Below are positions 7,957 to 17,078 of a stretch of DNA of 51,800 bases, piece by piece (positions within the stretch are counted from its first letter, which is position 1; every line of letters starts with the position of its first letter). Under the pieces are notes generated by a model that saw nothing but the letters and a program-made list of their open reading frames with translations, was not told the origin of the DNA and searched no databases. The stretch is from Halomonas organivorans (GTDB taxonomy: Bacteria; Pseudomonadota; Gammaproteobacteria; Pseudomonadales; Halomonadaceae). The position numbers and the translations under genes were made by a program. The stretch lies in contig NZ_JACHXM010000002.1 in assembly GCF_014192055.1 (NCBI RefSeq), positions 236,590-288,389 of the forward strand. The letters are read 5' to 3'.

Positions 7957-7991
7957 ACGTGCACGGTCGGGAATTCACCCCAAACGTGCAC
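7957..7991. repeat. Direct repeat of ACGTGCAC upstream of amtB
   Basis: Two copies of ACGTGCAC (7957-7964 and 7984-7991) lie 27 bp apart in the 257 bp gap before the ammonium transporter. Each contains the palindrome GTGCAC. They may be a regulator site, but no family can be named. I did not find a convincing sigma-54 promoter here. Confidence 0.35.
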
Positions 7992-8163
7992 AGCAAGCCC
8001 CCTGGGCACCACGACGGTGCAAACATGGCCTGGCGACATCGGCACGCGCTACTTCGGTGCCGGGAACATGCTGTCCTGTCGGAGGATGCGCCAGGATGGA
8101 ACACGACTTGCATCTCTCCGGTGAATCTTGTGAACCCTTCATGCATCAGGAGAGATCATTCCC

Positions 8164-9372
8164 GTGGATATCACCAGTGCCGTCGAGACCCTGACCCAGA
8201 GCGCCAACACGCTGTTCATCCTGATCGGCGCCATCATGGTGCTGGCCATGCACGCCGGCTTCGCCTTCCTCGAGGTGGGCACGGTGCGCCACAAGAACCA
8301 GGTCAACGCCCTGGTCAAGATCATGACCGACTTCGGCGTCTCGGCCCTGGTCTACTTCTTCGTCGGCTACTACATCGCCTACGGCACCCACTTCTTCGCC
8401 GGCGCCGACCAGCTGACCGCCGGCAACGGCTATGCACTGGTGAAGTTCTTCTTCCTGATGACCTTTGCCGCGGCGATCCCGGCCATCGTTTCCGGGGGCA
8501 TCGCCGAGCGCGCCCGCTTCTACCCGATGCTGATCGCCGCCGGCTCGATCGTGGGCCTGGTCTATCCCTTCTTCGAGGGCATCGTGTGGAACGGCAACTA
8601 TGGCCTGCAGGACTGGCTGGCCGCTACGTTCGGCGCCGGCTTCCACGACTTTGCCGGCTCGGTGGTGGTGCACGCCTTCGGCGGCTGGGTGGCACTGGTG
8701 GCGCTGCTGCTGCTGGGCGCCCGCCACGGCCGCTACCGCGGCGGCAAGGTCGTGGCCTTCGCGCCCTCCAACATCCCCTTCCTGTCGCTGGGCGCCTGGA
8801 TCCTGACCATCGGCTGGTTCGGCTTCAACGTCATGTCCGCCCAGACGCTGGACAGCATCAGCGGCCTGGTGGCGGTCAACAGCCTGATGGCCATGGTCGG
8901 CGGCATCCTGGTCGCCATGGTGCTGGGCAAGAAGGACCCGGGCTTCATCCATAACGGTCCACTGGCCGGCCTGGTGGCGGTGTGCGCAGGCTCCGACTTG
9001 ATGCACCCCATCGGTGCACTGATCACCGGCGGCGTGGCAGGTGCCCTGTTCGTGTGGCTCTTCGAGTGGGCCCAGGAGCGCATCGTTCGCCTCGACGACG
9101 TGCTGGGCGTATGGCCGCTGCACGGCGTGTGCGGCGTATGGGGCGGCATCGCCGCCGGCATCTTCGGCCAGGCGTGCCTGGGCGGCCTCGGTGGCGTCAG
9201 CCTGATGGCACAGCTCATCGGCTCCCTGGCCGGCGTGCTCGTCGCGGTCATCGGCGCCCTGGTGGTCTACGGCCTGGTCGCCAAGATCTCCGGCCTGCGC
9301 CTCAGCCAGGAAGAGGAGTTCAACGGCGCCGACCTGAGCATCCACCACATCGGCGCCACCTCGATGGATTGA
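8164..9372 (+). CDS. amtB: Ammonium transporter, AmtB family
   Basis: The 402-residue integral membrane protein has about 11 hydrophobic segments. It carries the twin pore histidines in VVVHAFGGWVALVAL and WPLHGVCGVWGGIAAGIFG, plus GIAERARFYP and SLGAWILTIGWFGFN. The C-terminal cytoplasmic tail (LRLSQEEEFNGADLSIHHIG) matches the GlnK-interacting tail of the family. Translation begins at a GTG preceded by AGGAGAG. No glnK gene is adjacent, so PII control, if any, is in trans. There is no cleavable signal peptide, unlike E. coli AmtB. Confidence 0.95.
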   Translation: MDITSAVETLTQSANTLFILIGAIMVLAMHAGFAFLEVGTVRHKNQVNALVKIMTDFGVSALVYFFVGYYIAYGTHFFAGADQLTAGNGYALVKFFFLMTFAAAIPAIVSGGIAERARFYPMLIAAGSIVGLVYPFFEGIVWNGNYGLQDWLAATFGAGFHDFAGSVVVHAFGGWVALVALLLLGARHGRYRGGKVVAFAPSNIPFLSLGAWILTIGWFGFNVMSAQTLDSISGLVAVNSLMAMVGGILVAMVLGKKDPGFIHNGPLAGLVAVCAGSDLMHPIGALITGGVAGALFVWLFEWAQERIVRLDDVLGVWPLHGVCGVWGGIAAGIFGQACLGGLGGVSLMAQLIGSLAGVLVAVIGALVVYGLVAKISGLRLSQEEEFNGADLSIHHIGATSMD

Positions 9373-9393
9373 ACCGCCTCGATCAGAGACGAC

Positions 9394-9414
9394 GCGGGGC
9401 CCGTCGGGCCCCGC
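9394..9414 (+). terminator. Hairpin after amtB
   Basis: GCGGGGCCC (9394-9402), loop GTC and GGGCCCCGC form a perfect 9 bp GC stem 21 bp after the amtB stop. No T-tract follows, so it may pause transcription or need Rho. It lies between convergent genes. Confidence 0.6.
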
Positions 9415-9485
9415 CCATGACGCCTCCTCTCCCCCACGTTTTGCTTCTCGCACCTTTCCACTCGCCATTCTTCCCTCTTCTCTCT

Positions 9486-9914
9486 CTACTCCTCCAGCAC
9501 CTCCCCGGAGCCGCCCAGCTCCGCCGGAACGTCCTTCATCTTTGGCAAGCCATCGGGAATGCGCAGCACCGCTTCCTGATAGTGCACGTGCAGTTGGGGC
9601 GCGAAGGCCAGGTCGGGCAGCAGCGCCGCGTAGACATCGACCAGCCCCATGCCCGGGTGCTCGGTCAGCACGTGCCCGCCGCAGCGCCGACACCAGCGAC
9701 GCCGACTGGCGGGGGTCTTCTCGAAGCTCTCCAACGCCTCTTCCCCCTGGGTGATTCGCACCGCATCGGGTTTCCAGAGGGTAAAGGCATTCACCGGGCC
9801 AGCCGACCAGTGCCGGCAGGAGTCACAGTGGCAATACCCCATGGCCTCCGGCTTGCCCACCACCTCCACCTGAACGGCCCCACAGAAGCAGCCGCCTTGA
9901 TAGCGCTCGCTCAT
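9486..9914 (-). CDS. GFA (glutathione-dependent formaldehyde-activating/CENP-V fold) family protein
   Basis: The 142-residue protein has the zinc-binding cysteine pattern of GFA proteins: GGCFCGAVQV near the N terminus, GYCHCDSCRHWSAG at ~30-45 and WCRRCGGHVL at ~75. Only some members act on formaldehyde-glutathione adducts, and most, like this one, have unknown substrates. It is a single gene convergent with amtB. A second, divergent GFA protein is encoded at 49076-49546. Confidence 0.88.
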   Translation of the reverse strand: MSERYQGGCFCGAVQVEVVGKPEAMGYCHCDSCRHWSAGPVNAFTLWKPDAVRITQGEEALESFEKTPASRRRWCRRCGGHVLTEHPGMGLVDVYAALLPDLAFAPQLHVHYQEAVLRIPDGLPKMKDVPAELGGSGEVLEE

Positions 9915-10011
9915 TGCCCACCTCTCTGCGTCAACGGGTTGCCTGGCCCATTAAGTGTAGTGCGCGGCCTGTCGTCGAACCGCCTCACGCCGCGTCCGTG
10001 AGAAGTCGCCA

Positions 10012-11802
10012 GTGGACCTCAGGTCGCCCAGCACCTACACCTTCTACATGACCATGCCGGATACAGGGAAAGTCGAGGGCCGCGGGGCACGGGGCGTGCT
10101 GCGTTTTCTGGGACTGGTGGCGCTCGGCGGCGTGACCGGCGGTCTGGCGGCTTTGGCCGCCGTCGGCTTCGTCAGTGCAGTGCTGTGGCTCAACGACCTG
10201 CTGCTGGTGTCGCCCCGCGGACGCATGATGTTCGCCCACCCCGAGTGGCTGGCCGTGGCCACGGTACTCGTGCCGACCCTGGGCGGCCTGGTGGTCGGCC
10301 AGCTACACCGCGCCATTCCCGAGGGACGCCCTCACACCCCCGCAGATGCCATCGCCGCCGTACAGACCCGGCGCGGGCGACTGCCGCCCCGGGCCGGGGC
10401 GCTCTCCGCCCTCTCAGGCCTGGTGTCGCTGGGTGCCGGCGCCTCGGTGGGTCAGTACGGTCCGCTGGTGCACATGGGCGCGAGCCTCGGCTCGGCGGGG
10501 GCTCGACTGCTGCGGCTGGGGCGCTCCGAGGACAACATCACCATCGCCTGCGGGGTAGCGGCGGCCATCGCCACCGCCTTCAATGCCCCGCTGGCCGGCA
10601 TCGTCTTCGCCCATGAGGTCGTGCTACGCCACTATGCCCTGCGCGCCTTCGCCCCGGTGGCCGCCGCCGCGCTGGTAGGCCATGTGATCGCCGGCGAGGT
10701 GCTGGAGCGCGGCGCGCTGTTCCACGTGGTCGACCTGGCCATCCCTCGCCCCTGGGAGTTCGCCGTGTTCCTGGCCATCGGTGGGCTGGGCGCACTGGTG
10801 GCCGGCGGCTACATGCACGCCATTCTCGGCGTCGGCCGACTGGCCCAGCGCCTGCCACTGGCCACACCGCTGCGCCCGGCCTTGGCAGGCGCGCTGCTGG
10901 GCGTGACGGCACTGTGGGTGCCCGACATCCTCGGCATGGGCCAGGAGACGCTACGCTTCGCCACCATCGCCGGGGCCTTCGGGGGCACCGAGCTGGTGGT
11001 GGTGATGGTACTCAAGCTCGCCGCCACGGCACTGTGCCTGGGGATGGGATTCGGCGGCGGGGTGTTCAGCCCGGCACTGGTGATCGGCACCCTGTTCGGT
11101 GCCCTGTGCGGCACCCTGGTGGCCTTGGTCGGCGGCGCCCAGGACACCTTCGTCTTCTATGCCATCTGCGGGATGGTGGCGGTCACCGCGCCGGTGATCG
11201 GCGCGCCCCTGACCAGTCTGCTGATCGTCTTCGAGCTCACCGGCAGCTACGCCCTGACCACCGCGGCGCTGGCCAGCGTGACCCTGGCGAGCCCCATCGC
11301 CGCTCAATTGTTCGGCCGCTCGCTGTTCGATATCCAACTGACGGCACGGGGTCTCGACCTCTCCTCGGGACGCAGTCGGGCGGTGCTCGAGGCGGCCCGG
11401 CTCGGCGACCTGCTGAGCCAGGAGGGCGTGACCCTGCGGCCCGAGACGTCCGTCGACGCGGCCATCAAGGCGCTGGGCCAGGCGGGCCATGGCGAAGCCT
11501 ATCTGGTTGACGGACAGGGGCACTACCGGGGCAGCCTCACCCTGGCCAGCCTGGAGGTAATGCGCGAAGCCGGCCAAGGGACGACACCGATTGCCGATTG
11601 CCCCACCACGCCGCGCCCGGTGCTGGGGCCGGAGACCTCGGTGTGGATGGCCATGCGCCATCTGCAGGAAGTGACCGGCGAAGCCATCGCCGTGGTCGAC
11701 GAGCACCACGTCTTCCACGGGGTGGTCTTCGAGGCCAGCATCGCCCGAGCCTTCCTGCGCTACAGCGATGAACTCAGGCGGGAGGAACATGGCACCGGCT
11801 AG
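10012..11802 (+). CDS. CLC-family chloride channel/transporter with C-terminal CBS pair
   Basis: The protein has 596 residues from GTG 10012, or 584 from ATG 10048; neither start has a strong Shine-Dalgarno. The membrane part (~30-430) has the CLC motifs GAGASVGQYGPLVHMGASLG, FNAPLAGIVFAHEV, GFGGGVFSPALVIG and GAPLTSLLIVFELTGSY. Two CBS domains follow (~455-590). The residue that is normally the gating glutamate in G(K/R)EGP is Tyr149 (GQYGP), and the usual GSGIP motif is replaced around GRPHTPAD. Such changes suggest uncoupled or otherwise atypical transport. The downstream binding-protein gene overlaps the 3' end by 14 bp. Confidence 0.9.
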   Translation: MDLRSPSTYTFYMTMPDTGKVEGRGARGVLRFLGLVALGGVTGGLAALAAVGFVSAVLWLNDLLLVSPRGRMMFAHPEWLAVATVLVPTLGGLVVGQLHRAIPEGRPHTPADAIAAVQTRRGRLPPRAGALSALSGLVSLGAGASVGQYGPLVHMGASLGSAGARLLRLGRSEDNITIACGVAAAIATAFNAPLAGIVFAHEVVLRHYALRAFAPVAAAALVGHVIAGEVLERGALFHVVDLAIPRPWEFAVFLAIGGLGALVAGGYMHAILGVGRLAQRLPLATPLRPALAGALLGVTALWVPDILGMGQETLRFATIAGAFGGTELVVVMVLKLAATALCLGMGFGGGVFSPALVIGTLFGALCGTLVALVGGAQDTFVFYAICGMVAVTAPVIGAPLTSLLIVFELTGSYALTTAALASVTLASPIAAQLFGRSLFDIQLTARGLDLSSGRSRAVLEAARLGDLLSQEGVTLRPETSVDAAIKALGQAGHGEAYLVDGQGHYRGSLTLASLEVMREAGQGTTPIADCPTTPRPVLGPETSVWMAMRHLQEVTGEAIAVVDEHHVFHGVVFEASIARAFLRYSDELRREEHGTG

Positions 11803-12976
11803 ACGATCCACGGGCGCCCTCGCCCGGCTCGTGTTATCGCTGACGCTGCTGGCGCCGCTGGCAAGCGCGACGACCTCGGCCCAGAGCTCCCCGCACGCCG
11901 CACCCGGGGCCGAGCCGCTGACGGTGCTGAGCTGGGGCGGCTCCTACGAGCGCGCCCAGCGCCGCGCCCTGTTCGCTCCTTTCACCGAAGCCACCGGGGT
12001 TCCGGTCGAGGTAGAGCGTTACGACGGCGGACTGGCGGCGCTGCGTCGCGCGGTACAGCAGGAGCAGGCGCCCTGGGACGTGATCGACATGACCCGCAGC
12101 GAGGCCATGGCCGCCTGCGCAGAGGGGCTGCTCGAGCCACTATCGCCGGATATCGTCGCTCCGGCGCCGGACGGCACATCCGCCGATCGCGACTTCATCA
12201 AGGGCGCCTTCGGGCCCTGCAGCATTACCCACTCGGTGTTCGCCACGGTGATTGCCTATCGTACCGATGCCTTCCCGGGCCGACGGCCCACCGAGATCGC
12301 CGACCTCTTCGACCAGCGCCGCTTCCCCGGCCCTCGGGCACTGCAGCGCACCCCCTCGGTCAACCTGGAGTGGGCACTGCTCTCCTATGGCGTACCCCGG
12401 GAGGAGCTGTACCGGCTGCTCAGCACCCGCAGAGGCCTGTCGCTGGCCCTGTCGCGGCTGGCCGGCCTCGAGGACCTGCGCTGGTGGGAAACCGGCAGCA
12501 CGCCCCCGGAGCTGTTGATCGACGGCGAGGTGGTGATGGCCTCGGGCTACAACGGGCGCTTCTTCGACGCCATGGTCAACCGCGACGCCCCCATCGCCAT
12601 CCTCTGGGACGGCCAGGTCCAGGAGCACGAGGTGTGGGCGATTCCACGCCACGCCCGGCATGCCGAGACGGCGCGCCGTTTCATCCGCTTCGCCACCTCC
12701 ACCGAGCGCCAGGCCGCGCTGACCCGCTACATTCCCTACGGCCCGTCACGGCACAGCGCGACCGAGCGCATCACCACCCACGCCGACAGCGGCATCGACA
12801 TGCGCCTGCACATCCCCACCCACCCGCTCAACGCCGAGGGCGCGATTACCAAGGACGAGGCCTGGTATGCGAAAACCCATGATCGGATCGGCGACTACTT
12901 TCGCGCCGCGCTGTTTCCCGAGCCTACCGAGCCCACCGAAGCCGAGCCCACCGAGGCCGAGCCCTCAGACGAGTGA
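11789..12976 (+). CDS. Periplasmic binding protein, PotD/spermidine-putrescine type, no ABC partners
   Basis: The 395-residue product has a signal peptide (ARRSTGALARLVLSLTLLAP, cleavage near ASA). The mature part has the type II binding-protein start VLSWGGSYERAQRRALFAPF, then WDVIDMTRSEAMAACAEGLL and GEVVMASGYNGRFFDAMV. These are typical of PotD/Fe3+/polyamine-type proteins. The tail is a low-complexity EPTEPTEAEPTEAEPSDE stretch. The ATG sits inside the CLC gene behind GGGAGGA, so it is translationally coupled to CLC. No permease or ATPase is nearby; a terminator-like hairpin follows directly. The ligand is unknown. Confidence 0.85.
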   Translation: MAPARRSTGALARLVLSLTLLAPLASATTSAQSSPHAAPGAEPLTVLSWGGSYERAQRRALFAPFTEATGVPVEVERYDGGLAALRRAVQQEQAPWDVIDMTRSEAMAACAEGLLEPLSPDIVAPAPDGTSADRDFIKGAFGPCSITHSVFATVIAYRTDAFPGRRPTEIADLFDQRRFPGPRALQRTPSVNLEWALLSYGVPREELYRLLSTRRGLSLALSRLAGLEDLRWWETGSTPPELLIDGEVVMASGYNGRFFDAMVNRDAPIAILWDGQVQEHEVWAIPRHARHAETARRFIRFATSTERQAALTRYIPYGPSRHSATERITTHADSGIDMRLHIPTHPLNAEGAITKDEAWYAKTHDRIGDYFRAALFPEPTEPTEAEPTEAEPSDE

Positions 12977-13001
12977 GGCGATGCCACAGGGGCATCGCCT
13001 C
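12975..13001 (+). terminator. Hairpin ending the CLC-binding protein operon
   Basis: GAGGCGATGCC (12975-12985) pairs perfectly with GGCATCGCCTC (12991-13001) around a 5-base loop. The stem begins within the stop codon. There is no T-tract. Confidence 0.6.
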
Positions 13002-13094
13002 GGTCATGACGGCGGTGTCGGGACGCGGGATATCTGCCGGTTCCCGACCGCCGATCTGCCCACCGGGACTCGCACCACGGGATATCCCGCTCGA

Positions 13095-13841
13095 TCAGAT
13101 CGGCTGCGCCGTGGGGCGAAACAGGATCTCGTTGACATCGACGTCTTCCGGCTCGTTGATCGCGAACGCCACCATGCGGGCGAAGCTGTCGGCGGGAATG
13201 GCGATCTGGCTGACGAAATCCTTGGTCTGCTCCTGGATGCCCTGGTCGCTGATATGGTCGAGCAGCTCGGTAGCCACGGCCCCGGGCGAGATCACGGTGG
13301 TGCGGATATTGTAGGGCTTCACTTCCTGGCGTAGCCCCTCGGAGAGCGCGCGCACGCCGAACTTGGTCGCGCAGTACACGGTCGCGTCCGGCCCCATCTT
13401 GTGGCCGTAGACGGACGATACGTTGATGATGTGGCCGGATTTCTGGCGCTGCATGTGAGGCAACGCCGCTGCGATGCCATACAGGGTGCCCTTCAGGTTG
13501 ACGTCGATCATCTGGTCCCACTCGTCGGTCTTCAGCGCTTCGAGGGGGGCCAGCGGCATCAGTCCGGCATTGTTCAGCAGCACGTCCAGCTTGCCGAAGC
13601 GCTCGACCGCGGCGTCCACCAGCCGCTGCACCTGGGCCTTGTCGGTGACATCGGTGGCCACGGCGATGGCCTGATGGCCGGCGTCGGTGAGCTCCTTGGC
13701 CAAGGCGTCGATGCGATCCTGGCGGCGTGCGCCGAGCACCACGGTCGCGCCCCGCTCGGCGAGGTGCCGTGCCGCCGCCTCGCCGTTGCCGCTGCTCGCG
13801 CCGGTGATAACGACGACTTTACCTTTCACGTTGTCGATCAT
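13095..13841 (-). CDS. Short-chain dehydrogenase/reductase (classical SDR)
   Basis: The 248-residue cytoplasmic oxidoreductase has the Rossmann motif [24 protein letters not shown] at ~85, a Ser in [11 protein letters not shown] and the catalytic YCATK. The ARR following the second strand ([12 protein letters not shown]) favours NADP(H). The C-terminal half ([18 protein letters not shown]) is the standard ending of the YdfG-like group. It lies in a minus-strand run of redox genes (SDR, cyclophilin-like, SDR, MFS, cupin). The substrate is unknown. Confidence 0.92.
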   Translation of the reverse strand: MIDNVKGKVVVITGASSGNGEAAARHLAERGATVVLGARRQDRIDALAKELTDAGHQAIAVATDVTDKAQVQRLVDAAVERFGKLDVLLNNAGLMPLAPLEALKTDEWDQMIDVNLKGTLYGIAAALPHMQRQKSGHIINVSSVYGHKMGPDATVYCATKFGVRALSEGLRQEVKPYNIRTTVISPGAVATELLDHISDQGIQEQTKDFVSQIAIPADSFARMVAFAINEPEDVDVNEILFRPTAQPI

Positions 13842-13903
13842 GTCGTTTACCTCATCTGTTCAGGTGTTTGCTGATGGCCCGACGTGTATCGTCGGTCGGG
13901 CTG

Positions 13904-14359
13904 TCACTGCGTGGCATCCATGCGCTCGATGCGGGCATCAAGCGGCCCCTTGCCCTCGAGCGCCGCGGTGCTGCCCTCGATTCGCCCCAGGCGTACCAGG
14001 CCGCGGGCATAGCCGAAGTCGCGATAGAAGATCGCCAGGTTGCCCCAGGGCGCGTAGAGGGTGATATCGCCGATGTCGGGATCGATTCCCTCCGGCTCGC
14101 CGCTCGTCGGCAGCGAGCCGGGCAGGTCGGCGATCTTCTCGATGGCGTGGTAATCCTGGAGGTTCAGCTCCAGCGGCAGCATGTTCGCAAAGGCGCGGCC
14201 GGCCGGGGTGTCCTCCAGGGTGGCGGCCAGCGTCTGGCCCTCCACCAGGAGTCGAATCTTCATCGGAGTCTCCGTTGTCGAGGCGCCCTCGGCGAAGACC
14301 GTCGTCATCCCGGCAAGGAAGGCGACGGCCATCACGGTCCGCAGCGCGCCGTGTATCAT
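13904..14359 (-). CDS. Secreted cyclophilin-like fold protein
   Basis: This is a 151-residue protein with a signal peptide (LRTVMAVAFLAGMTTVFAEG). The mature domain has the cyclophilin-like family's conserved stretches: ETPMKIRLLVEGQTLAATLE, LPLELNLQDYHAIEKIADLP, and DITLYAPWGNLAIFYRDFGY. It lacks true cyclophilin catalytic residues and has no assigned reaction. The ATG lies 4 bp after the stop of the upstream SDR gene with GAGG inside that gene's end, so the pair is coupled. The family is often found beside SDR, cupin and carboxymuconolactone decarboxylase genes, as here. Confidence 0.85.
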   Translation of the reverse strand: MIHGALRTVMAVAFLAGMTTVFAEGASTTETPMKIRLLVEGQTLAATLEDTPAGRAFANMLPLELNLQDYHAIEKIADLPGSLPTSGEPEGIDPDIGDITLYAPWGNLAIFYRDFGYARGLVRLGRIEGSTAALEGKGPLDARIERMDATQ

Positions 14360-14363
14360 GGCC

Positions 14364-15125
14364 TCAGCGCACCGTGTAGCCGCCATCGACGGCCAAGGCA
14401 TGGCCCATGACGAAGGTGGAACCAGGACCGCACAGCCACAGCACCGGATCGGCGACCTCTTCGGCAAGGCCCAGGCGTCGCGCCGGAACCTGCTCCATCA
14501 GCAGGTCCATGGCCGCGGTCTCCTGCTCCTTCATGCCAGCCACCATCGGAGTGTCGATGATGCCGGGGCAGACCGCGTTGATGCGGATGCCCTGGTCGGC
14601 ATACTCGAGCGCCGCGGTCTTGGTCAGGCCGTGCACGCCGTGCTTGGCGGCATGGTAGGCGCCGCGGCCCGGCACACCGACGAAGCCGCCGAGCGAGGAG
14701 CAGTTGACGATGGCACCGCTGCCCTGTTCGCGCATCTGGCGAAGTTCGTGCTTCATGCACAGCCACACGCCGCGCAGGTTGATGCCGTTGACCCGGTCGA
14801 ACTCCTCGCTCTCGAGATCCGCAGTTTCGGTAGCGATCGACTGCACGCCGGCATTGTTGAAGGCGGCATCCAGGGCGCCGAAGGTGGTGACCGTGCGCTC
14901 GACCATGGCCTTGACGTCGGCCTCATCGGTCACGTCGCAGCTGATGGCGAGTGTCCGGGCACCGCCGGCCGCCAGCTGGTCGGCCACCGCCTGGACGGCC
15001 TCGCCATCAATGTCGGCAAGCGCGACCGCCGCACCGGCTTCGGCAAAGGCCTTGGCCGTCGCCAGTCCCATCCCGGACGCCGCGCCGGTAACCAGCGCCA
15101 CCTTTCCCGTGAAATCATGGCTCAT
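14364..15125 (-). CDS. Short-chain dehydrogenase/reductase (classical SDR)
   Basis: The 253-residue SDR has VALVTGAASGMGLATAKAFA (cofactor site), an acidic D after the second strand (ALADIDGEAVQ) favouring NAD(H), FNNAGVQ, NCSSLGG, the catalytic Y-x(3)-K in GAYHAAKHG, and the typical GHALAVDGGYTVR end. The start MSHDFTGKVALV has GGGAGA upstream and is preferred over a frame opening 15 codons earlier. It is followed at 4 bp by the cyclophilin-like gene. The substrate is unknown. Confidence 0.92.
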   Translation of the reverse strand: MSHDFTGKVALVTGAASGMGLATAKAFAEAGAAVALADIDGEAVQAVADQLAAGGARTLAISCDVTDEADVKAMVERTVTTFGALDAAFNNAGVQSIATETADLESEEFDRVNGINLRGVWLCMKHELRQMREQGSGAIVNCSSLGGFVGVPGRGAYHAAKHGVHGLTKTAALEYADQGIRINAVCPGIIDTPMVAGMKEQETAAMDLLMEQVPARRLGLAEEVADPVLWLCGPGSTFVMGHALAVDGGYTVR

Positions 15126-15234
15126 GTTCTTTCTCCCATGTCGATGATGGTGAAGCAGCTTGGGGGACATGGTACGACGGGTTCGCTACCGCGATTAGCC
15201 CGGGCAATTTGCAAGGACTCATGAACCCTACTCA

Positions 15235-16608
15235 TCAGTCACGTGCCATGGCCACGACCAGGGCACCGAGCAGCGAGAATCCCGCCGACAGCACCACCGC
15301 CTGATCCCAGCCGGTCACCAGCCCCGCCATGCCGTTGACAGCCTCGCCGTGGGCGATCAGCACCGCGCCCAGGGTGATGCCGATGGCCGAACCGAGATAG
15401 CGGGCGGTGTTGTTGGCACCGCTGCCCATGGCGGTGCGACGGGCCGGTACGCTGGCCACGGCCTGTCGCCCCAGTGCGGCATTGAGAATGCCGTTAGCGG
15501 CCCCGGCCAGCAGCAGCCCGGGCAGGAAGCGCAGCGCCGAGCTGTCGGGTTCGGGGCCAAACAGCATCAGTTGGGCCACGGCACAGGCGACGAGCCCCCC
15601 GATCATCAGCGCGCGAGGGGACAACCCCGACGGCAGCCAGCGCGCCGACAGCGCCGTGACCACGCTGGTCAGCGACCAGCCGAGCAGCACGAAGGCCGCC
15701 GCCAGGGCGCCGGTATCCAGGAAACGCTGCAGCAGCGTCGGCACCAGCGTCATCAGGGCGAGGATGCCCGCTCCCGAGGCGAAGGCGGCCACGGTCGCGC
15801 CCACGAAGTCGGCGCGACGAAACAGCGACAGGTCGAGAATGGGATTGGCGTGCCGCCTTTCGACGACGACGAAGCCCGCCAGCAATCCCGCCCCCGCCAA
15901 GGCAAGCAGCATTGGAACGGGACGCGCCCAGCCGATGCGCAGCTCGGTAAGCGCCGACATCAGGCACGCCAGGCCGCCGACCAGCAGCAGGCTTCCGAGC
16001 CAGTCCACGCGCCCCCCATGGCTGGCCTCGGTGTCAGGCAGCCGGTGGCGTCCGAGGGCCAGCAGCGCCGCGGCGAGCAGCCCGGTGCCCAGATAGGCGG
16101 CACGCCAGCCGCCCACCATGGTCAAGGCGGAGGCGAAGATCGGCCCGCTGGCAACGCCAGCGCCGAGCCCGGCGGCCCAGATGGCCGTGGCGCGGATGCG
16201 CTCGTGGGCCTCGACGAATGCCTGGCCCAGCAGCCCCAGGCCGCAGGCCAGTACGGCTGCGCTGCCAAGCCCCTGGATCACACGGGCCAGGATCAGCGTG
16301 ATGCCGCCCGGCGCCAGCGCGCCCGCAAGCGAGGCGGCGAACATGACCGCCAACCCCCACAGGAACACCCGACGACGTCCATGATTGTCGCCCAGGGCGC
16401 CGGCACCCAGCAGGCCCGCCGCGGCGCCTAGCGGCATGCCGCTGAGCATCCAGGCCTGGGCGCTCGGCCCGGCGGCCAGCGCTTGGGCAGTAGGCGTCAG
16501 GGTGGTCAGCGGTACGGTGAAGATCATCAGGGCGAGCATGGTCGCCCCAGACACGATGGTGAGAGCGAGCGCCTTGTCGGCGCCCGCCTTGCTATCGGTC
16601 ATCTCCAT
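15235..16608 (-). CDS. MFS transporter, DHA2 (EmrB/QacA-like) type
   Basis: The ~457-residue protein has about 14 hydrophobic segments. MFS motif A is degenerate (GALGDNHGRRRVFLWGLAVM), followed by ARVIQGLGSAAVLACGLGL, a motif-C-like Gly-rich helix and a second-half DLSLFRRADFVGA. DHA2 members are drug or metabolite proton antiporters. Its ATG overlaps the cupin gene's stop by one base (TGATG), so the two are co-translated; a GTG one codon upstream and an ATG two codons downstream are also possible. It probably exports the product of, or resists the compound handled by, the neighbouring enzymes. Confidence 0.88.
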   Translation of the reverse strand: MEMTDSKAGADKALALTIVSGATMLALMIFTVPLTTLTPTAQALAAGPSAQAWMLSGMPLGAAAGLLGAGALGDNHGRRRVFLWGLAVMFAASLAGALAPGGITLILARVIQGLGSAAVLACGLGLLGQAFVEAHERIRATAIWAAGLGAGVASGPIFASALTMVGGWRAAYLGTGLLAAALLALGRHRLPDTEASHGGRVDWLGSLLLVGGLACLMSALTELRIGWARPVPMLLALAGAGLLAGFVVVERRHANPILDLSLFRRADFVGATVAAFASGAGILALMTLVPTLLQRFLDTGALAAAFVLLGWSLTSVVTALSARWLPSGLSPRALMIGGLVACAVAQLMLFGPEPDSSALRFLPGLLLAGAANGILNAALGRQAVASVPARRTAMGSGANNTARYLGSAIGITLGAVLIAHGEAVNGMAGLVTGWDQAVVLSAGFSLLGALVVAMARD

Positions 16609-17078
16609 CACGGGGCGTCACCGACATACTGCTCATCGGTGACCGGCTCCATCCAGGTGACGTTCTCGTTGTTCTCGATCTGCTGGATCGCAATATGCGT
16701 GACCGCGGTGGTGTCGGTGGCACCGTGCCAGTGCTTGACGCCCGGCGGACACCACACCACGTCGCCCGGCTCCATGAGCTGCTTTTGCTGGCCCTCTTCC
16801 TGCACCCAGCCGGCGCCGTCGGTCACCACCAGAACCTGACCCGCCGGATGGGTATGCCAGTTGGAGCGCGCTCCTGGCAGGAAGGTCACCTTGCCGCCGT
16901 TGACGGCGAAGGGGGGCTCGTTGGAAAAGACCGGTTCGATATAGGCCGTGCCGGTAAACTTGTCATCCGGGCCCATGAACCCTTCACGAGTGCCGTTCTT
17001 GATGACGTCCATGCTCTGCGCGAACACGCTGGTCGATGCCAGCGCCGCCGTCAGGGCAATCGCACTAAACCTGATCAT
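16608..17078 (-). CDS. Secreted cupin domain protein
   Basis: The 156-residue protein has a clear signal peptide (IRFSAIALTAALASTSVFAQ). The periplasmic cupin has motif 1 SNWHTHPAGQVLVVTDGAGW and motif 2 PGDVVWCPPGVKHWHGA. The metal ligands are therefore present. Members of this group are annotated as quercetin-dioxygenase-like, but reactions are unknown. AAGGAGA precedes the ATG. The 3' end overlaps the MFS gene by one base. Secreted cupins of this kind usually accompany carboxymuconolactone decarboxylase and SDR genes under LysR control, matching this region. Confidence 0.88.
   Translation of the reverse strand: MIRFSAIALTAALASTSVFAQSMDVIKNGTREGFMGPDDKFTGTAYIEPVFSNEPPFAVNGGKVTFLPGARSNWHTHPAGQVLVVTDGAGWVQEEGQQKQLMEPGDVVWCPPGVKHWHGATDTTAVTHIAIQQIENNENVTWMEPVTDEQYVGDAP

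Noticed and set aside
7907..8163. Sigma-54 promoter upstream of amtB
   Set aside because: Several GG...GC candidates (for example TGGCGACATCGG...) have the wrong GG-GC spacing.
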